From NCBI RefSeq assembly GCF_905404315.1, contig NC_066272.1, positions 8,122,001-8,186,000 of the forward strand: 64,000 nt of DNA. Direction: 5' to 3'. The translations under genes were made by a program, and so were the position numbers. Numbering within the stretch: the stretch's first letter is position 1; every line of letters begins with the position of its first letter. This document shows positions 40,867-51,984 of the stretch, piece after piece. The notes under the pieces were generated by a model. It searched no databases, had not been told where the DNA came from, and saw only the letters and a program-made list of their open reading frames with translations. Origin of the DNA: Leptidea sinapis. Taxonomy: Eukaryota; Arthropoda; Insecta; Lepidoptera; Pieridae.

Positions 40867-42195
40867 TTCAAGACAAAATATCTACCGTTTAAACATTTAG
40901 TACTTTATGAAGTTTCTTTTTCCGATTTGATACATATGACCCAATATTGTGGGTATACTAACATCATAGCTGTTAATTCTTTGGTAGCTTGATAAAAGTC
41001 AATTTAAAAAAATCGCATTCATCCTATGAATATTTACTGTAGTGGCTGGTCTTCGCTGGAGTTCACTTTACAAGTCGATGTCACTTCTACAGTAGTAATT
41101 ACGTCAAAATCACAAAAACACAACCTTGGTATTGCGAGCTGTTTTTGCTGCCAATGTTCCATTTTTAAGGTATTTCATTTTATTTTGTTTTTGTTCTTGT
41201 GTATTTTTTACCCAGTGCAAAAATGCCGGTGCGCGAGCAGTATTCGTTCTTTACCGCAATTTTATTGATGTAATAAAGACAGTTCCACTCTATATTATTA
41301 CATTAATGAAATAAGAATGTAAAAGGGCCGATGATTTTTCTTGTGCTGCAAAAGAAAGCGGTGGTGATCTACGCTTCACATCGGGAGTCTCACTCAGGTC
41401 ATATCACCGACCAGTATAAATAGCAATGGACAGGTTGTACCACATTTTCGACAGCAAATTTTTTGTGCCTATTTGAAGCGCCGCTCACGAGTGTACAGAG
41501 AATTAATTTTGACGTATTATACAAATGGCTGCGAAGGAATGTACAATACTCTGAAGTACTTTTGCATTTTGAATTAATATCGTTCGTTTTCCGTGTTATT
41601 TTTTTTTGGTAAATAGTTTCCCACTATCTAGCGATGTTTGGTGAGGTTGTCATCACTAGTGTTAGTACCGCAGACTCTCGCTATGTCCAACAGCGCCAAA
41701 ATGGCGAATATCAAACAGGCACAAATGCACTTTTACAGTCGCCAGTCCACCTTTTTGATGAAAAATTGATACATGAAGTTAGAGATTTTCGCATATTACA
41801 GATTAATATAAATAGTAACATAAGCAGAATTTAGCGACATATAATATCATTTCATCTCTTGTGTAAATGTGCTTAAATTTTGAAATAAATTTTGTGTACA
41901 CAAACGTAATTGGCAATCGGATTAAGTTTAATATCCAATTCGCTGATGCATTAATTACTGTTTTTATTGGTACGTATTTAAGTACATCTTAGCTTTGGTT
42001 CGAAATTTATGATTTCGCTTTTATATATTTTACGTACTTTAAACACTTGCAGAACATACACACAATATAAGGTCTCTCTTAAAAACTGTTAACAATGAAA
42101 TTCAGAAGGAGTTCTTTATAAGTATTACTTTAAACAATTTTCAGGTTCCCTGAACTAATCGTCAAATATAATGACATAACATTGAAATGTCTTTA
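40867..42195. other. Unassigned A+T-rich stretch
   Basis: Short frames at 41026-41314 and 41634-41834 show no domain. Nothing else seen. Confidence 0.4.
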
Positions 42196-42200
42196 TACTG

Positions 42201-42251
42201 TTGATAACATTTTGCAACAAAATGTATTATTTTCTTGCAAAATGTTATCAA
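42201..42251. repeat. Perfect 17-bp hairpin
   Basis: TTGATAACATTTTGCAA (42201-42217) and TTGCAAAATGTTATCAA (42235-42251) are exact reverse complements with a 17-base spacer. Confidence 0.9.
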
Positions 42252-43060
42252 GATTTTGTGAATATTCAATAATTTATTCACGATTTTTACAATATTGTTT
42301 TTTCTACAAACGTAGAATAGCACGTCGAATAAATAATTTTAAGGATTTGTTTTATTACGCCAAAAAAGTATAACTTCTTTCGTGCATACATAAGTATTTT
42401 TTTCCTTTTTTTTTCTATTTTTTTCCTCCAACAATTTGCGAAGTTTGCCTTAATTTTTCACCTGACTCATTGTAACTGCGTTCACCAACCAGTGTATTAA
42501 GTGCAGTTGATAGAAAACCTTTATTTGTTTAATATCAACGAGTATAGCTGATATATGGAAAAGAGTGTTTAAACCTACTTTAATAGTGTTAAATATAATA
42601 GAATAAATTGCAGATTTTTTCAGCGAGTTATGAAATCGCAGCTTGTTGCTCGATTTCTAGAATACTCGTTTACCAATACTTTCTCCGACAAAGTTGATGA
42701 TAAAACTTAAAGAATGTGAGCCAGCCTTTTGAGGTGTTTTTGCATAATTACTTCAACTATACTACAAAGAGGAAATAATGAACACAAAACAAAACACGCA
42801 AGCCCAAGTGATTACTATAATATATGACAGCAATGAGGACCCGTTCATTTAGATAGGACTTTCTACTTTCACGTTATTATTATTGTTTTGATACAACAAC
42901 TTTTGTTTTGTTCACCAATAAATATAACACACATAAAGGGGTACCTTTTGTATGTGTTATCACAAAATATAATAATTTATTTTAATCTTATAGAATTTTT
43001 GATCTTAACAGCTTCTGAAAAATAGAAAATTTATTGAGTCTCGTGCCAGAGTTTGGCGAG
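42252..43060. other. Unassigned A+T-rich stretch
   Basis: Nothing recognised apart from homopolymer T runs near 42400-42425. Confidence 0.4.
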
Positions 43061-43066
43061 TCAACA

Positions 43067-43112
43067 TAAAGTCAAAGTCAAAGTCAAAAATATTTTATTG
43101 ACATAAAATCAA
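43067..43112 (-). mobile_element. LINE tail microrepeat
   Basis: The tandem AAAGTC repeats (AAAGTCAAAGTCAAAGTCAA) followed by ATATTTTATTGACATA are the inverted end of a retroelement whose 3' tail is (TTTGAC)n. Downstream, GAGGATGCCTCGTGTAGAGG and GAAACACGTGTCGAATTG (43245-43280) also occur, diverged, at 308-345. Confidence 0.5.
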
Positions 43113-43427
43113 AAGATTGCTCGTCAACGTCAATCACTAAAAATACAATTCAGATACATACATATTAATTACACAAAAGTTTAAACATATACATATTTTT
43201 AGAATAATGCAATCCAGTAAAACAATACAGGGCTGAACTATATCCTGAGGATGCCTCGTGTAGAGGCGAAACACGTGTCGAATTGTTTGAAGACGAATAT
43301 TGGCGGAATTAACACTCAAGAAAATTCAAAACATTTGGATTCTGAATACTTATCTTAGTTATTTGATTTGTTGGATTACATACTTTATTTACAAGTCTAT
43401 AGGTTCATTAGTATGTATGGTATAAAC

Positions 43428-43530
43428 TTCGATTAAGGATTGGTCTCCGCTGCGCTCCAACTAGATGCCGCAGGCGTATTCGTAAAGTACGGCAACTAAT
43501 ACTATGCCCAAGTGTGTGCGTTCGAGCCAG
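43428..43530. mobile_element. Short foldback element, partial copy
   Basis: TTCGATTAAGGATTGGTCTC, CGCTGCGCTCCAACTAGATG and ACTATGCCCAAGTG match the reverse complement of 1317-1436. The far inverted end is lost. Confidence 0.6.
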
Positions 43531-44004
43531 TCTCGAACAATGTGTGACGTTGACGTGTCACATGTTCTGTTATACTTTGGTAATAATTGAAACTAAAATG
43601 CCGGGTTGAACTTGAAAACTTTGAAAAAAGAATACTACACGAAATAAGAAAGACACTGGGATCACATAATATCAGTAAATATTTTGTATTTTATTAATTT
43701 CAATGTAAAATGACACGAATATTGATTAATATCTTAAATAATTTTAAAGATAATACACAATACAAATAAAATAGGATATAATTCGTAGAAGAAGATTTAA
43801 TGAAAACATTTTATATGATGATCCGAGTGATAGAAACATGATCTAAGTACTAAAAGGATGGCGAAAGGAAGAGTTTTAGATTTTCATTTTTAATCCTAAA
43901 ATCTGTCTGACAGCGGGCTGTTTTCTAACTAGACAGAGCTGAAAAGCTGAAATTTAACTTTTTATTTTATTATTTTTATTATTTTAAATTTTTTTTTAAT
44001 GAAA

Positions 44005-44092
44005 TGGAAGACAAATGAGCACACGTGTCACCTGATGCTTAGTGATCACCGCCGAGCCCACATTCTCTTGCAATACGTTGGTCACAATAAAA
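44005..44092 (-). mobile_element. Family C LINE 3' tail
   Basis: The plus strand reads GTGTCACCTGATGCTTAGTG then ATCACCGCCGAGCCCACATTC and TCTTGCAATAC, the reverse of the family C 3' UTR. It stops before the coding part. A second scrap (AGAGGAATCACAGGAGCG) lies at 44428-44475. Confidence 0.7.
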
Positions 44093-44479
44093 GTTTTGCG
44101 TAATTCAAAATAACAACATGTTATAACCAAAATATTATGTTTATTGATTTTCATAATACTCTCCTTTACATTTTAAAAATTTTTTCATGCGATCGAACCA
44201 TTTTTTAAAACAGGAGTACCACAGTTCTGAAGGCATGTTTTCTACGTGCTGATTGAACGCTATCACTGCCTGTTAAAAATAAAACCTCTAATCAAATCTT
44301 TGATTTTGGGGAAAATACAGAAATCACAGAACTTTGATGTGTGATAAAAAACAAAATATTTTCAAAGAATATAACATTCGAAATTCAAATAGTTCCGATT
44401 TGTTAGAAGTGCAAAACTTTTAGTGCGCCCCATGTACCAGAGGAATCACAGGAGCGATGCCGGCCCATAAGGAAAAAGC

Positions 44480-45000
44480 AAGAACGACAATTCGAAATTA
44501 GCCTTAATGTAAAAGTGTGAGTCAAATTTGACCGGCTAAACAAGATATTTTTAAAATAAAATATATTAAGATAGAGTTTCAGGATTCACAGAGCTTTAGG
44601 GCTTATTAATAGAACTTAGCTTTACAAGAGATCTCGTCAGTTAATGTTTTTGATGTGATTTAGTGTTGCGGGTTTCTTTATGAATTCTTCTAGAATCTAG
44701 TCCTATTTAATAGGAATAGAAGGTAAAGTATCCCAATTTCAAATAGTTTTTACTTTGTTAAAAACCTTGAGGATTGTCTCTAGTGTTTCAATGTGTGAAA
44801 TCATCGTTTTTCAGATGTCACGTTGACATAAATAGCTGGATAATTGATACCTAGTGTCTTTTATTAGTAACAACATCCATAAATATCTTTTGGGAAAATG
44901 ACGAAATGCATCCAGAAATGAGAAGTAGTGCCGCGTGCTTTTGCTCGTTTTGGAGAATTTTCTAAAAATGAAAATCAATTATATAAGCTTTCTCTTTCTT
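44480..45000. other. Unassigned A+T-rich stretch
   Basis: Nothing recognised. Confidence 0.4.
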
Positions 45001-45002
45001 AT

Positions 45003-45125
45003 TAATAAACGCAGTGTAAAGTTATTTCAACTTAAAATTACTCCTCCCTGTCATGTAATTATGCTTTACAGGTAAGAAAAAGACTAAAGTCTTTAACTTA
45101 GAATAACTTTACTTCGCGTTTATTA
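45003..45125. mobile_element. 123-bp foldback element
   Basis: The left arm TAATAAACGCAGTGTAAAGT and TATTTCAACTTAA pairs with the right arm TTAACTTAGAATAACTTTAC and TTCGCGTTTATTA, a 33-bp imperfect inverted repeat around a short centre. No target duplication was identified. Confidence 0.6.
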
Positions 45126-45714
45126 TTAACACACTCTGGGTTTTTCTTAGAGGGTTTGCATGCTATCGTATTAAAAGTAAAGTTTATATTCTGTAGTCTT
45201 TGTATAGAATAACAATAATCAATTAAATTAATTAGAAAAAAATAGACATTATAATGAAATATATATACAGTATGCTTTTGACATAAATTTTGACAACAAA
45301 AAAGAACCCGTATTTAAGATAAATCTATTGAAACTACGAACACAATATCCAGTGGAACAAATACGTCCTCATATTGTTTCATCTCACGCATTATTCTTAC
45401 AAATAAACGTGCTTGAAGAATCGTGAAATCTTATCTCTAAAGCTTTTTGCAACCAGTATACAATTGTACGAGTATAAGCGTTAACATGGTTAGCACTTTG
45501 ACTTTTTTGTGAGAACAATTTTGAATAAGATACCTATCAGAGTAAATAATATTTTTGAAGTGAAAAGTCGCTGAAACGAAAAAGCGCGACAGTAAAAAGA
45601 GACAAGAGATTTCTCAGAGTTGCATTGCGATAATTTTAGACTAATTAAGCACTGTGTTAAATAGTTTGAATGATACAAATTGGTTTGAGTAGTAAAATAT
45701 GTATCTATGTAATA
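45126..45714. other. Unassigned A+T-rich stretch
   Basis: Nothing recognised. Confidence 0.4.
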
Positions 45715-46320
45715 CTAGCTTCTGCCCGCGACTTCGTCCGCGTGGAATTTGTTTATATCGTAGCTCCTTACAACGATGATACGACTCGCTTGACAAACTC
45801 TAGCAGGCAGGTTAATGAATAAGGTTTATTCACTATTTTCGCTACGGTGGTAGAATTGTGCTGTAGTTTACTAACAAAGTGATTTTACAAATTACAATGC
45901 ATTATTGTAATTGCATGATATTATTGTTATTTTAAACAACAATGTTGTTATTGTTGTTGCATAAGCTATAGTACTTCCTTATACACTACATTAGTGGTTC
46001 TGCCTTGAGGTGCTAGTATGACCAAACTGCTCGGCGAACTTACTCTAGAACAAGCCACGTAAAGCTGCCCGTGTGAGAAGCAGTCCCCCCTCAGGTCATG
46101 CCGTCCCCCCTGCCGTTTTTAACGACTGACCCTGTGATTTATTAATGGTCATTGCAAAACAGACCTTAAGGGTGAACTGCAACCTTTTAAATTCAAACGG
46201 GTAGTCAGATGGTATTAGAGGTATGCGTGGTATATACATGGATTCACCTCTAGCGCAACCAGTATTGACAGTGGTCTCTACCACGTTGTGTCCCAATGTT
46301 TAGCGTCCTCTAGCAGTCCA
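45715..46320 (-). mobile_element. Helitron 3' end with helicase C-terminus (copy B)
   Basis: On the minus strand the element ends with a hairpin (CGCGGACGAAGTCGCG, complement of 45727-45742), GGCAGAAG and CTAG at 45718-45715, followed by T. This is the hairpin plus CTRR end expected of Helitrons inserted between A and T. Inside, the minus frame 46096-46296 reads M-Y-I-P-R-I-P-L-I-P-S-D-Y-P-F-E-F-K-R-L, then C-F-A-M-T-I-N-K-S-Q-G-Q-S-L-K, the C-terminal Pif1-helicase block. A duplication-like insertion (GTCCCCCCTGCCG near 46104) breaks the frame before the Q-L-Y-V-A-C-S-R-V motif. It has no upstream helicase, so it is a truncated copy. Confidence 0.85.
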
Positions 46321-46479
46321 AGGGTGTTACACGCTAGTTGAAATGTTGGATGGAGGATACAGTTAACAGTTTTTAAATATTTGAAGGATGTCGGCCCTCT
46401 AACCTCATGTAGTAATTAGCGTAGATGGTAGCACTCGGTGTTATTTGGATGTATCGTATAGACCCTACCGAGAAAATGG

Positions 46480-46705
46480 CAAAAAAACACGTTTGTTTTA
46501 TGGAAGCCACCTTAAATATTTATTTTATTCTGTTTTTAGTATTTATTGTTATAGCGGCAAAAGGATCTGTAAAAATTTCAACTTTCTAACTATCACGGTT
46601 CATGAGCTTGGTGACGGACAGTCAGATAGATAGGCAGACGGGCGGACAGCGGAGTCTTAGTAATACAATCCCGTTATGGCCGTTTGGGTACGGAACCCTA
46701 AAAAA
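46480..46705 (+). mobile_element. Retrotransposon 3' UTR-like repeat (GGTACGGAACCCTAAAAA end)
   Basis: CTATCACGGTTCATGAGC, a GACAGTCAGATAGATAGGC run, GGACAGCGGAGTCTTAGTAA and the final GGGTACGGAACCCTAAAAAA form a LINE 3' end I recall as abundant in Lepidoptera. A related end lies at 8375. Confidence 0.65.
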
Positions 46706-46816
46706 ATTGAGGTGGGCACTCCATACCATATATGTCACCAAATGTCAAAAAAATCTATTTAACCCCCAATTTTTATAGCTCAAAAAAAGAGTTTCCCCAT
46801 ACACACTTTGCACCCC

Positions 46817-47430
46817 TATTGAGCTTCTGCCTGCGACTCCGCCCACGTGGGCCTCGTTTAAATATTGTAGCACCATACAAACCTCCACACCCCCCATTTC
46901 ATCCCCTTAGGGGATGATTTCCGGGATAAAAACTATCCTATGTCCTTCCCCGGGTCACAAACTATCTCTATACCAAATTTCATCTAAATCGGTTCATAGA
47001 AACTATGCACCTCTTAGGGGTGAATTTTTTAAAATGCTGAAATTCATTTTCTTTTATTGTAATAAGGAGTTCATACGCAAAGTTTCAAGTCTTTTACTCA
47101 TAATTTTACTCCATCCCCATACAAAAATTGCACCCCTTTTTAACCCCTTTAGGGGTGAATTTTTTTAAAAACTGAAATTCGTTTTCTTGTATTGTAATAA
47201 GGAGTGCATACGCAAAGTTTCAAGTCTCTTACTTAAAATTTAACTCCATCCCGATACAAACTTTCAAACCCCATTTCACCCCTTTAAGGGTGGAATTTTT
47301 TTTAATGACTTCTTAGTGGATACTTGCGTTGTGTAAACCACCTGTTGTGAAAAAAATCAGCTTTCTTAGGTTCAACGGCTAGGGCTGGGCGTTGATTTAA
47401 GTGAGTGAATCAGTCAGTCAGGACTTGACC
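46817..47430 (-). mobile_element. Non-autonomous Helitron-like element with internal 135-bp repeats
   Basis: The plus-strand start GAGCTTCTGCCTGCGACTCC is a relative of the Helitron 3' terminus at 45715, so the element points to the minus strand. The interior repeats a unit of 135 bp (GGGGTGAATTTTTT at 47017 and 47152, then GGGTGGAATTTTTT at 47288), with ATACGCAAAGTTTCAAGTCT in each. The far end is a TCAGTCAGTCAGGACTTGAC run at 47413-47432. Two ORFs over it (46732-46914, 46914-47168) are repeat shadows. Confidence 0.7.
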
Positions 47431-49322
47431 GCGTGGAACACGTTTATATCGTAGCTCTTTACAACGATGATACGACTCGCTTGACAGACTCTAATGGCTC
47501 TCTCTCTCAGGCAGGTTAATGGATAAGGTTTATTCACTATTTTCGCTATAGTGGTAGAATCATGGTGAATTGTGTGAAGACTAACAAAGTGATATTACAA
47601 ATTACAATGCATTATTATAAATGTATCATACTATTTTTTGTTTAAACAACAATATTGTTATTGTTGTTGCATTAGCTATAGTACTTCCTTATACACTACA
47701 TTAGTGGTTCTGCCTTGAGGTGCTAGTATGACCAAACTGCTCGGCGAACTTACTCTAGAACAAGCCACGTAAAGCTGCCCGTGTGAGAAGCAGTCCCCCC
47801 TTCGGTCAATCTCTGCCGTTTTTAACGACTGACCCTGTGATTTATTAATGGTCATTGCAAAACAGACCTTAAGGGGGATCTCCAACCTTTTAAATTCAAA
47901 CGGGTATTCAGATGGTATTAGAGGTATGCGTGGTATATACATGGCTTCACCTCTAGCGCAACCAGAATGACAGGGGCCTCTACCACATTGTTATTTAACA
48001 ACTTTTAACTTTTATATGCAACCTGGTCCCGTTGTACAACTTGGGAGGGTTCAGATTATGCAGTTACATTACTGGAGCACCCACTATGAGGACAAGTTTT
48101 TGAGTTGGTAGTCCAGGCGGGTTGAGTACATTCAAGAATTCCACAGGATACTGAACAGCATCATCCGTATTTAATAGAGTCCACAGAGTTGTATTGAAGT
48201 TCTGCGCCTTCGAACGCCTTCAATAAAGTGTCATTAATGACAGAAGCTTGGTCGTTCTTAGGACTCAGAATAGCACGGTTGTGTGACAACCACTCTATGC
48301 GTTTATTGGGCAGGTTTTGGACATCTGGGTAAATTCGGGCTATTAGGACTTGAACGGTGTGCACAACTGACGCAAATTCTGGTGGAATTACAATTTTGCC
48401 CTCAGTTATCGGATATTCTCCATTCCCTCCCTATTTTAAGCAAAAGATTGGAGAATTCCCGCCCTTAAGATGCATTCGCATATTTTTTGTAATGTTTTGA
48501 CTTCGTCAGCTCAAGTTCCCCTCGGCACTAAGGGCCGAGTCTGACGAAAGTCTCCAGCTAATTAAACTGTGACCCGACCCATCGTGAAGTTGTTCTCTCG
48601 GATGTCTTTTAGCGTTCTATTTAACGCTTCAAAGGCTCCCTTGTGCAACATAGTGCTTTCGTCCCAATCGCGCAACACTTGTGCTGCGTTGGTTTGTTTT
48701 GGGATATTGCACAATGGAGTTTCAGTATGATTAAGATTTAATAAGTCTGTAAATAAAGAAAGTAATTCAAGAGGCAGCCTGAAAGCCGTGTGAGCAGTTT
48801 TGCCTCTCATCAGTAGTGTGGCAGCGATTCCAGATGACATAACAGCCAAAGCGATACCCCGGTTATTTCTTACTTTTGCTAATATTACATTTATAAAAAA
48901 AGTTTTTCCAGTGCCACCAGGAGCATCTAAGAAAAAAATGTCCCCAATCTCTCGCTCATGCTGGCTAGAATTTGTTGATAAACATTTGCCTGATCGCCTG
49001 TCAATAATTCCTCGTGATGCGATACTACCTCTCCCAGGGCGCAAGGGTTATAATTTGTCTCTCGTAGATATTCTCGATTTTCCAGGTTTACTGCGGATCT
49101 TTTTGGTTTAGGTAAACCGAATTGATCTAAATGTTTTCCAGCTTGCGCTAAAACTACATCTTCGATCAATATCAAGCATCTGTTAAACACCTCATTCATG
49201 AATAACTCCGCACCATTTTGCAATTCTCTTTCAGTTTGCCGTTTAATGTCGTCCGAAAAACTGTCCCTATATTTTGCCCAAAGGCTTAAGGGATCAGTAA
49301 GTTGACAAAAACCTATCATTAC
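47430..49322 (-). pseudogene. Helitron helicase (Pif1-type), broken (copy A)
   Basis: This is the helicase half of a Helitron Rep-helicase protein on the minus strand. In order it reads D-P-L-S-L-W-A-K-Y-R-D-S-F (49285-49250) and L-T-G-D-Q-A-N-V-Y. Walker A follows as A-P-G-G-T-G-K-T-F-F (about 48928-48899), then S-S-G-I-A-A-T-L-L and T-A-H-T-A-F-R-L-P-L, and a Walker B-like W-D-E-S-T-M (about 48668-48651). The next block, expected around the L-x-G-D-x-R-Q motif, is missing at about 48560. The frame resumes with I-Y-P-D-V-Q-N-L-P-N-K and I-L-S-P-K-N-D-Q-A (48364-48161), A-V-Q-Y-P-V-E-F-L-N near 48130, then the C-terminus Y-I-P-R-I-P-L-I-P-S-E-Y-P-F, N-K-S-Q-G-Q-S-L-K and Q-L-Y-V-A-C-S-R-V-S (47942-47676). 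At least three frame breaks occur. The Rep/HUH nuclease part is absent, and the 3' terminus is fused to TCAGTCAGGACTTGAC instead of ending in CTAG. Confidence 0.9.
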
Positions 49323-49625
49323 TTTGCACCCCTTCCCTTTAGGGGTGAATTTATTCAAAATGCTAAAAATCAATTTTCTTGTATTGTAATACGGAGTCCA
49401 TACGCAAAGTTTTAAGTCTCTAACTAAAAATTTTACTCCATCCCCATACAAACTTTCAACCCCCTTTTTGCCCCTTTAAGGGTGGAATTTTCAAACATCC
49501 CTTCTTAGTGGATACTTTCGTTATGGAAACTACCTGTTGTGAAAAAATCAGCTTTCTAGGTTCAACGGTTTGGGCTGGGCGACTTTCAGTCAGTGACCAG
49601 TCTGTTTGACTGACTGACTTCAATA
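49318..49625 (-). mobile_element. Helitron-like repeat block, second copy (truncated)
   Basis: It repeats the right-hand part of 46817-47430: CCTTTAGGGGTGAATTTATT, CATACGCAAAGTTTTAAGTC, CTTCTTAGTGGATACTTTCG, CTACCTGTTGTGAAAAAATC and GGGCTGGGCGACTTTCAGTC, ending GACTGACTGACTT. It abuts the truncated start of the helicase, so the helicase relic is bracketed by two copies in the same orientation. Confidence 0.75.
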
Positions 49626-50405
49626 AAAACTATTCCAAAACAATAGACAAAATATGCACTAAAAAGTATAAAAATAAATGCGCTTTATTATAGAATATAA
49701 CAAATCTAATTCTAGTTACGATTACTGTTATTTTTGGAATCAGTGTCCTCTCTCCTCACCACGTCGCGCGTGCGACATTCACCTTTATCTATGTATGTTG
49801 TTCCAAACCTATTAATGCAACCGACTGCAAATGAAAATTCAAAAGTGCCTTGCTATCATAATAGTTTATTAGAGTTTGAATATTTATTGCTAAGTCTATT
49901 GATTTGTTTCATTTTATAGAACAAGTATGCTTACAGTAATACTGACATATACCCATAATGTTTACACATAACAATTCTCAAGTTAGAACGGGTCGTTTAC
50001 CAAAACATATAAGCCGTAGCCTCCCTAAGGCTCTCCTACAAACTTTTTTTTACTTCGACGTTTCGTCTATAAATATAAGTTTTTATTTATGAGGCTACAA
50101 ACATGAACTTATAAATATAAATTGATATAAGATTTTTTCATTTAGAAAGTAATATTTATAACGTATTAATAACGCCTTGATCTAGTTCTAAAAGTCTTAA
50201 TTAAGATAAACATCTTAATTTAGACTCTTGTAATGAAATGTACAAATAAACCTTTTAAAATACGAATGGCAAAACGGGAGCCATGTTTCGAAGAAAGAAA
50301 AGGCATGCTTTTAGACGGCGTTAGTGTCAATACGATGCTTAGTACTTATAAATGACAATTCTTTATTAAGATTCCGGACAGGTTATATATAAGAATTTCG
50401 TTGCA
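49626..50405. other. Unassigned A+T-rich stretch
   Basis: Nothing recognised. Confidence 0.4.
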
Positions 50406-50410
50406 ATGAT

Positions 50411-50447
50411 GAAACATTAACAGCATATATTGTGCTGTTAATGTTTC
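50411..50447. repeat. Perfect 15-bp hairpin
   Basis: GAAACATTAACAGCA (50411-50425) pairs exactly with TGCTGTTAATGTTTC (50433-50447) around TATATTG. It ends a few bases before a family A scrap. Confidence 0.9.
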
Positions 50448-50452
50448 TCTCA

Positions 50453-50490
50453 TCTAGCTGGCATCCTGTGCGAAGGAGCCTCCCACTGAT
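50453..50490 (-). mobile_element. Family A repeat, 5' scrap
   Basis: CTAGCTGGCATCCTGTGCG and AAGGAGCCTCCCACTG are the complement of the first 38 bases of family A. Confidence 0.7.
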
Positions 50491-51160
50491 AAAATGAACA
50501 ACATATTACATTTTTATCGTTTATTATTATTCTAAGTGAGCCTTCATCAGTCAACTCTTACAAATTATCAATAAATTGATGATTCATAATGTTTCAGGCA
50601 ATATTGAAAAAAAAACCGTCTGGAATCGCTCCTGAGATTCAACTCAATTCCATAAAAATTTCGACAAATATTTCATGTGTATTTTATCGACATTTCCTGC
50701 AAATGGTCTACCGACTACTAAAATGAAAGTTTTAGTGCATTGCGGGTGCTACAGCATACTGTACTCCAATGGGTAATCGAGTAAGTATTAGATAGTCTAC
50801 GTGCTCTTGTTACAACGACTTGCACGTGACTGCTTAGCTGGAAGAATTTATCCGAGAGTAAAAAGTAATAATTATTTGCACCTTTTTATTACCCGAGTTC
50901 AAAAAAGAGGAGGTACTTGTGGAATGTATGTTTATCATGTTTAGTGTATGTGTGATATTTTTTTAATGTTTATGGTTATAAAAGTGATCTATATAAAATA
51001 ATTGTGTATAATATTAATATCAAGGGTGCGAAAACGGACATGAAATAATTTGTCTAGTAATGACCTTGATAGGTAACTTGAACATATAATAAATTGTAGA
51101 ATTTACGAATCATAGATTTTTGCATTATAATATCTTAAGGAATTTTTGTCTGTTATGTGA
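50491..51160. other. Unassigned stretch with a repeat scrap
   Basis: TTACCCGAGTTCAAAAAAGAGGAGG at 50890-50914 resembles the CCGACTTCAAAAAGGAGGAG head at 9566. Otherwise nothing seen. Confidence 0.4.
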
Positions 51161-51164
51161 TAAC

Positions 51165-51440
51165 AATCACAGTTACCGACAAAGCCCAAATGATTGCGAA
51201 TCTGAAGTGGCAGTGGGCACCTAGTTCGACGGACAGATGGCCGTTGGGGCAGTCCTCAAATGGCGACCAGGTACCGGAAGACGCAGTGTTGGTAGGTGGA
51301 CCCCACAAGATGGACCGACGATTGTCAAGATCGCCGGAATACGTTGGATGAGGGCTGCGCAGGACCGATCGTCGTGGAAATCTTTCGGGAGGCCTTTGTC
51401 CAGCAGTGGACGTCTTCCGGCTGATGATGATGTGATTGTT
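51165..51440 (+). pseudogene. RTE-like LINE 3' end (copy 4), broken
   Basis: Frames give A-Q-M-I-A-N-L-K-W-Q-W, then S-N-G-D-Q-V-P-E-D-A-V-L-V-G-G, then R-W-M-R-A-A-Q-D-R-S-S-W-K-S-F and a final block ending ..S-S-G before GATGATGATG at 51421-51431. This is the C-terminus of the same LINE as 2221-2660 and 25484-25840. The frame shifts at about 51310. The GAT-run is followed at once by Tc1-like transposase sequence. Confidence 0.8.
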
Positions 51441-51885
51441 TGGGGTGGAGTTAGTTTAGACGAGAGCATATAACACGTCGGTGTACCCGGGCGATTGTGT
51501 GCTCAAGCTAACATTGAAAACATTCTCGAAAACTATGTTTTGCACGCAGCATATAGTATCGGGCCTAATTATCTGTTTATTAATGCTACATAATATCAGG
51601 CCACATCCTGCAGCCATCACATCAGATTACTTACATCAGCATCATGAAATCCGGGTAATGGAGTGCCCTTCTATGAGGCTTGACCACAATCAGATTAAAT
51701 ACATTTAGGACTTGCATTCCAAAAGCATCTTATAACACTTCAGCAGTTAACTAAAACAGACTAAACTAGAAAAATGGGAATGAATTCCACAAGAAGGTAT
51801 TTCGAGGATCATACGAAGCATATTGTCATGTCGTTGTCAAACTGTGATTAAGACTCACGGGGGCCACAAGACGTTGCTATTATCG
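51432..51885 (+). pseudogene. Tc1-like transposase C-terminal half, broken (A)
   Basis: Starting directly after the LINE end, it reads V-I-V-W-G-G-V-S-L-D, then after a shift I-C-L-L-M-L-H-N-I-R-P-H-P-A-A-I-T-S-D-Y-L, R-V-M-E-C-P-S-M-R-L-D-H-N-Q-I, and near 51770-51870 I-P-Q-E-G-I and R-C-Q-T-V-I-K-T-H-G-G-H. These match the catalytic core of Tc1-type DDE transposases (x-D-N-A-R-P-H-T-A, W-P-A-R-S-P-D-L-N-P-I) and its C-terminal G-G-H. The second catalytic D has become H (H-N-I-R-P-H). The N-terminal helix-turn-helix half is missing. It is convergent with the next element, only about 100 bp away. Confidence 0.8.
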
Positions 51886-51984
51886 ATATAACAAAATTAA
51901 ATTTTTATCTCAAAAATATAAAATTAGTTTTTTTTTTTATCAATTAAAAAAAAAGCAGGCAACTTAAGTTTTTTTTACAATAAA

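Noticed and set aside
44428..44475. Separate short gene near AGGAATCACAGGAGCG
   Set aside because: It is a scrap of the LINE C 3' region in minus orientation.
48562..49451. Host Pif1 DNA helicase
   Set aside because: The flanking I-P-R-I-P-L-I-P-S-E-Y-P-F and N-K-S-Q-G-Q-S-L-K blocks are those of Helitron helicases, the frame is broken, and Helitron termini are adjacent.
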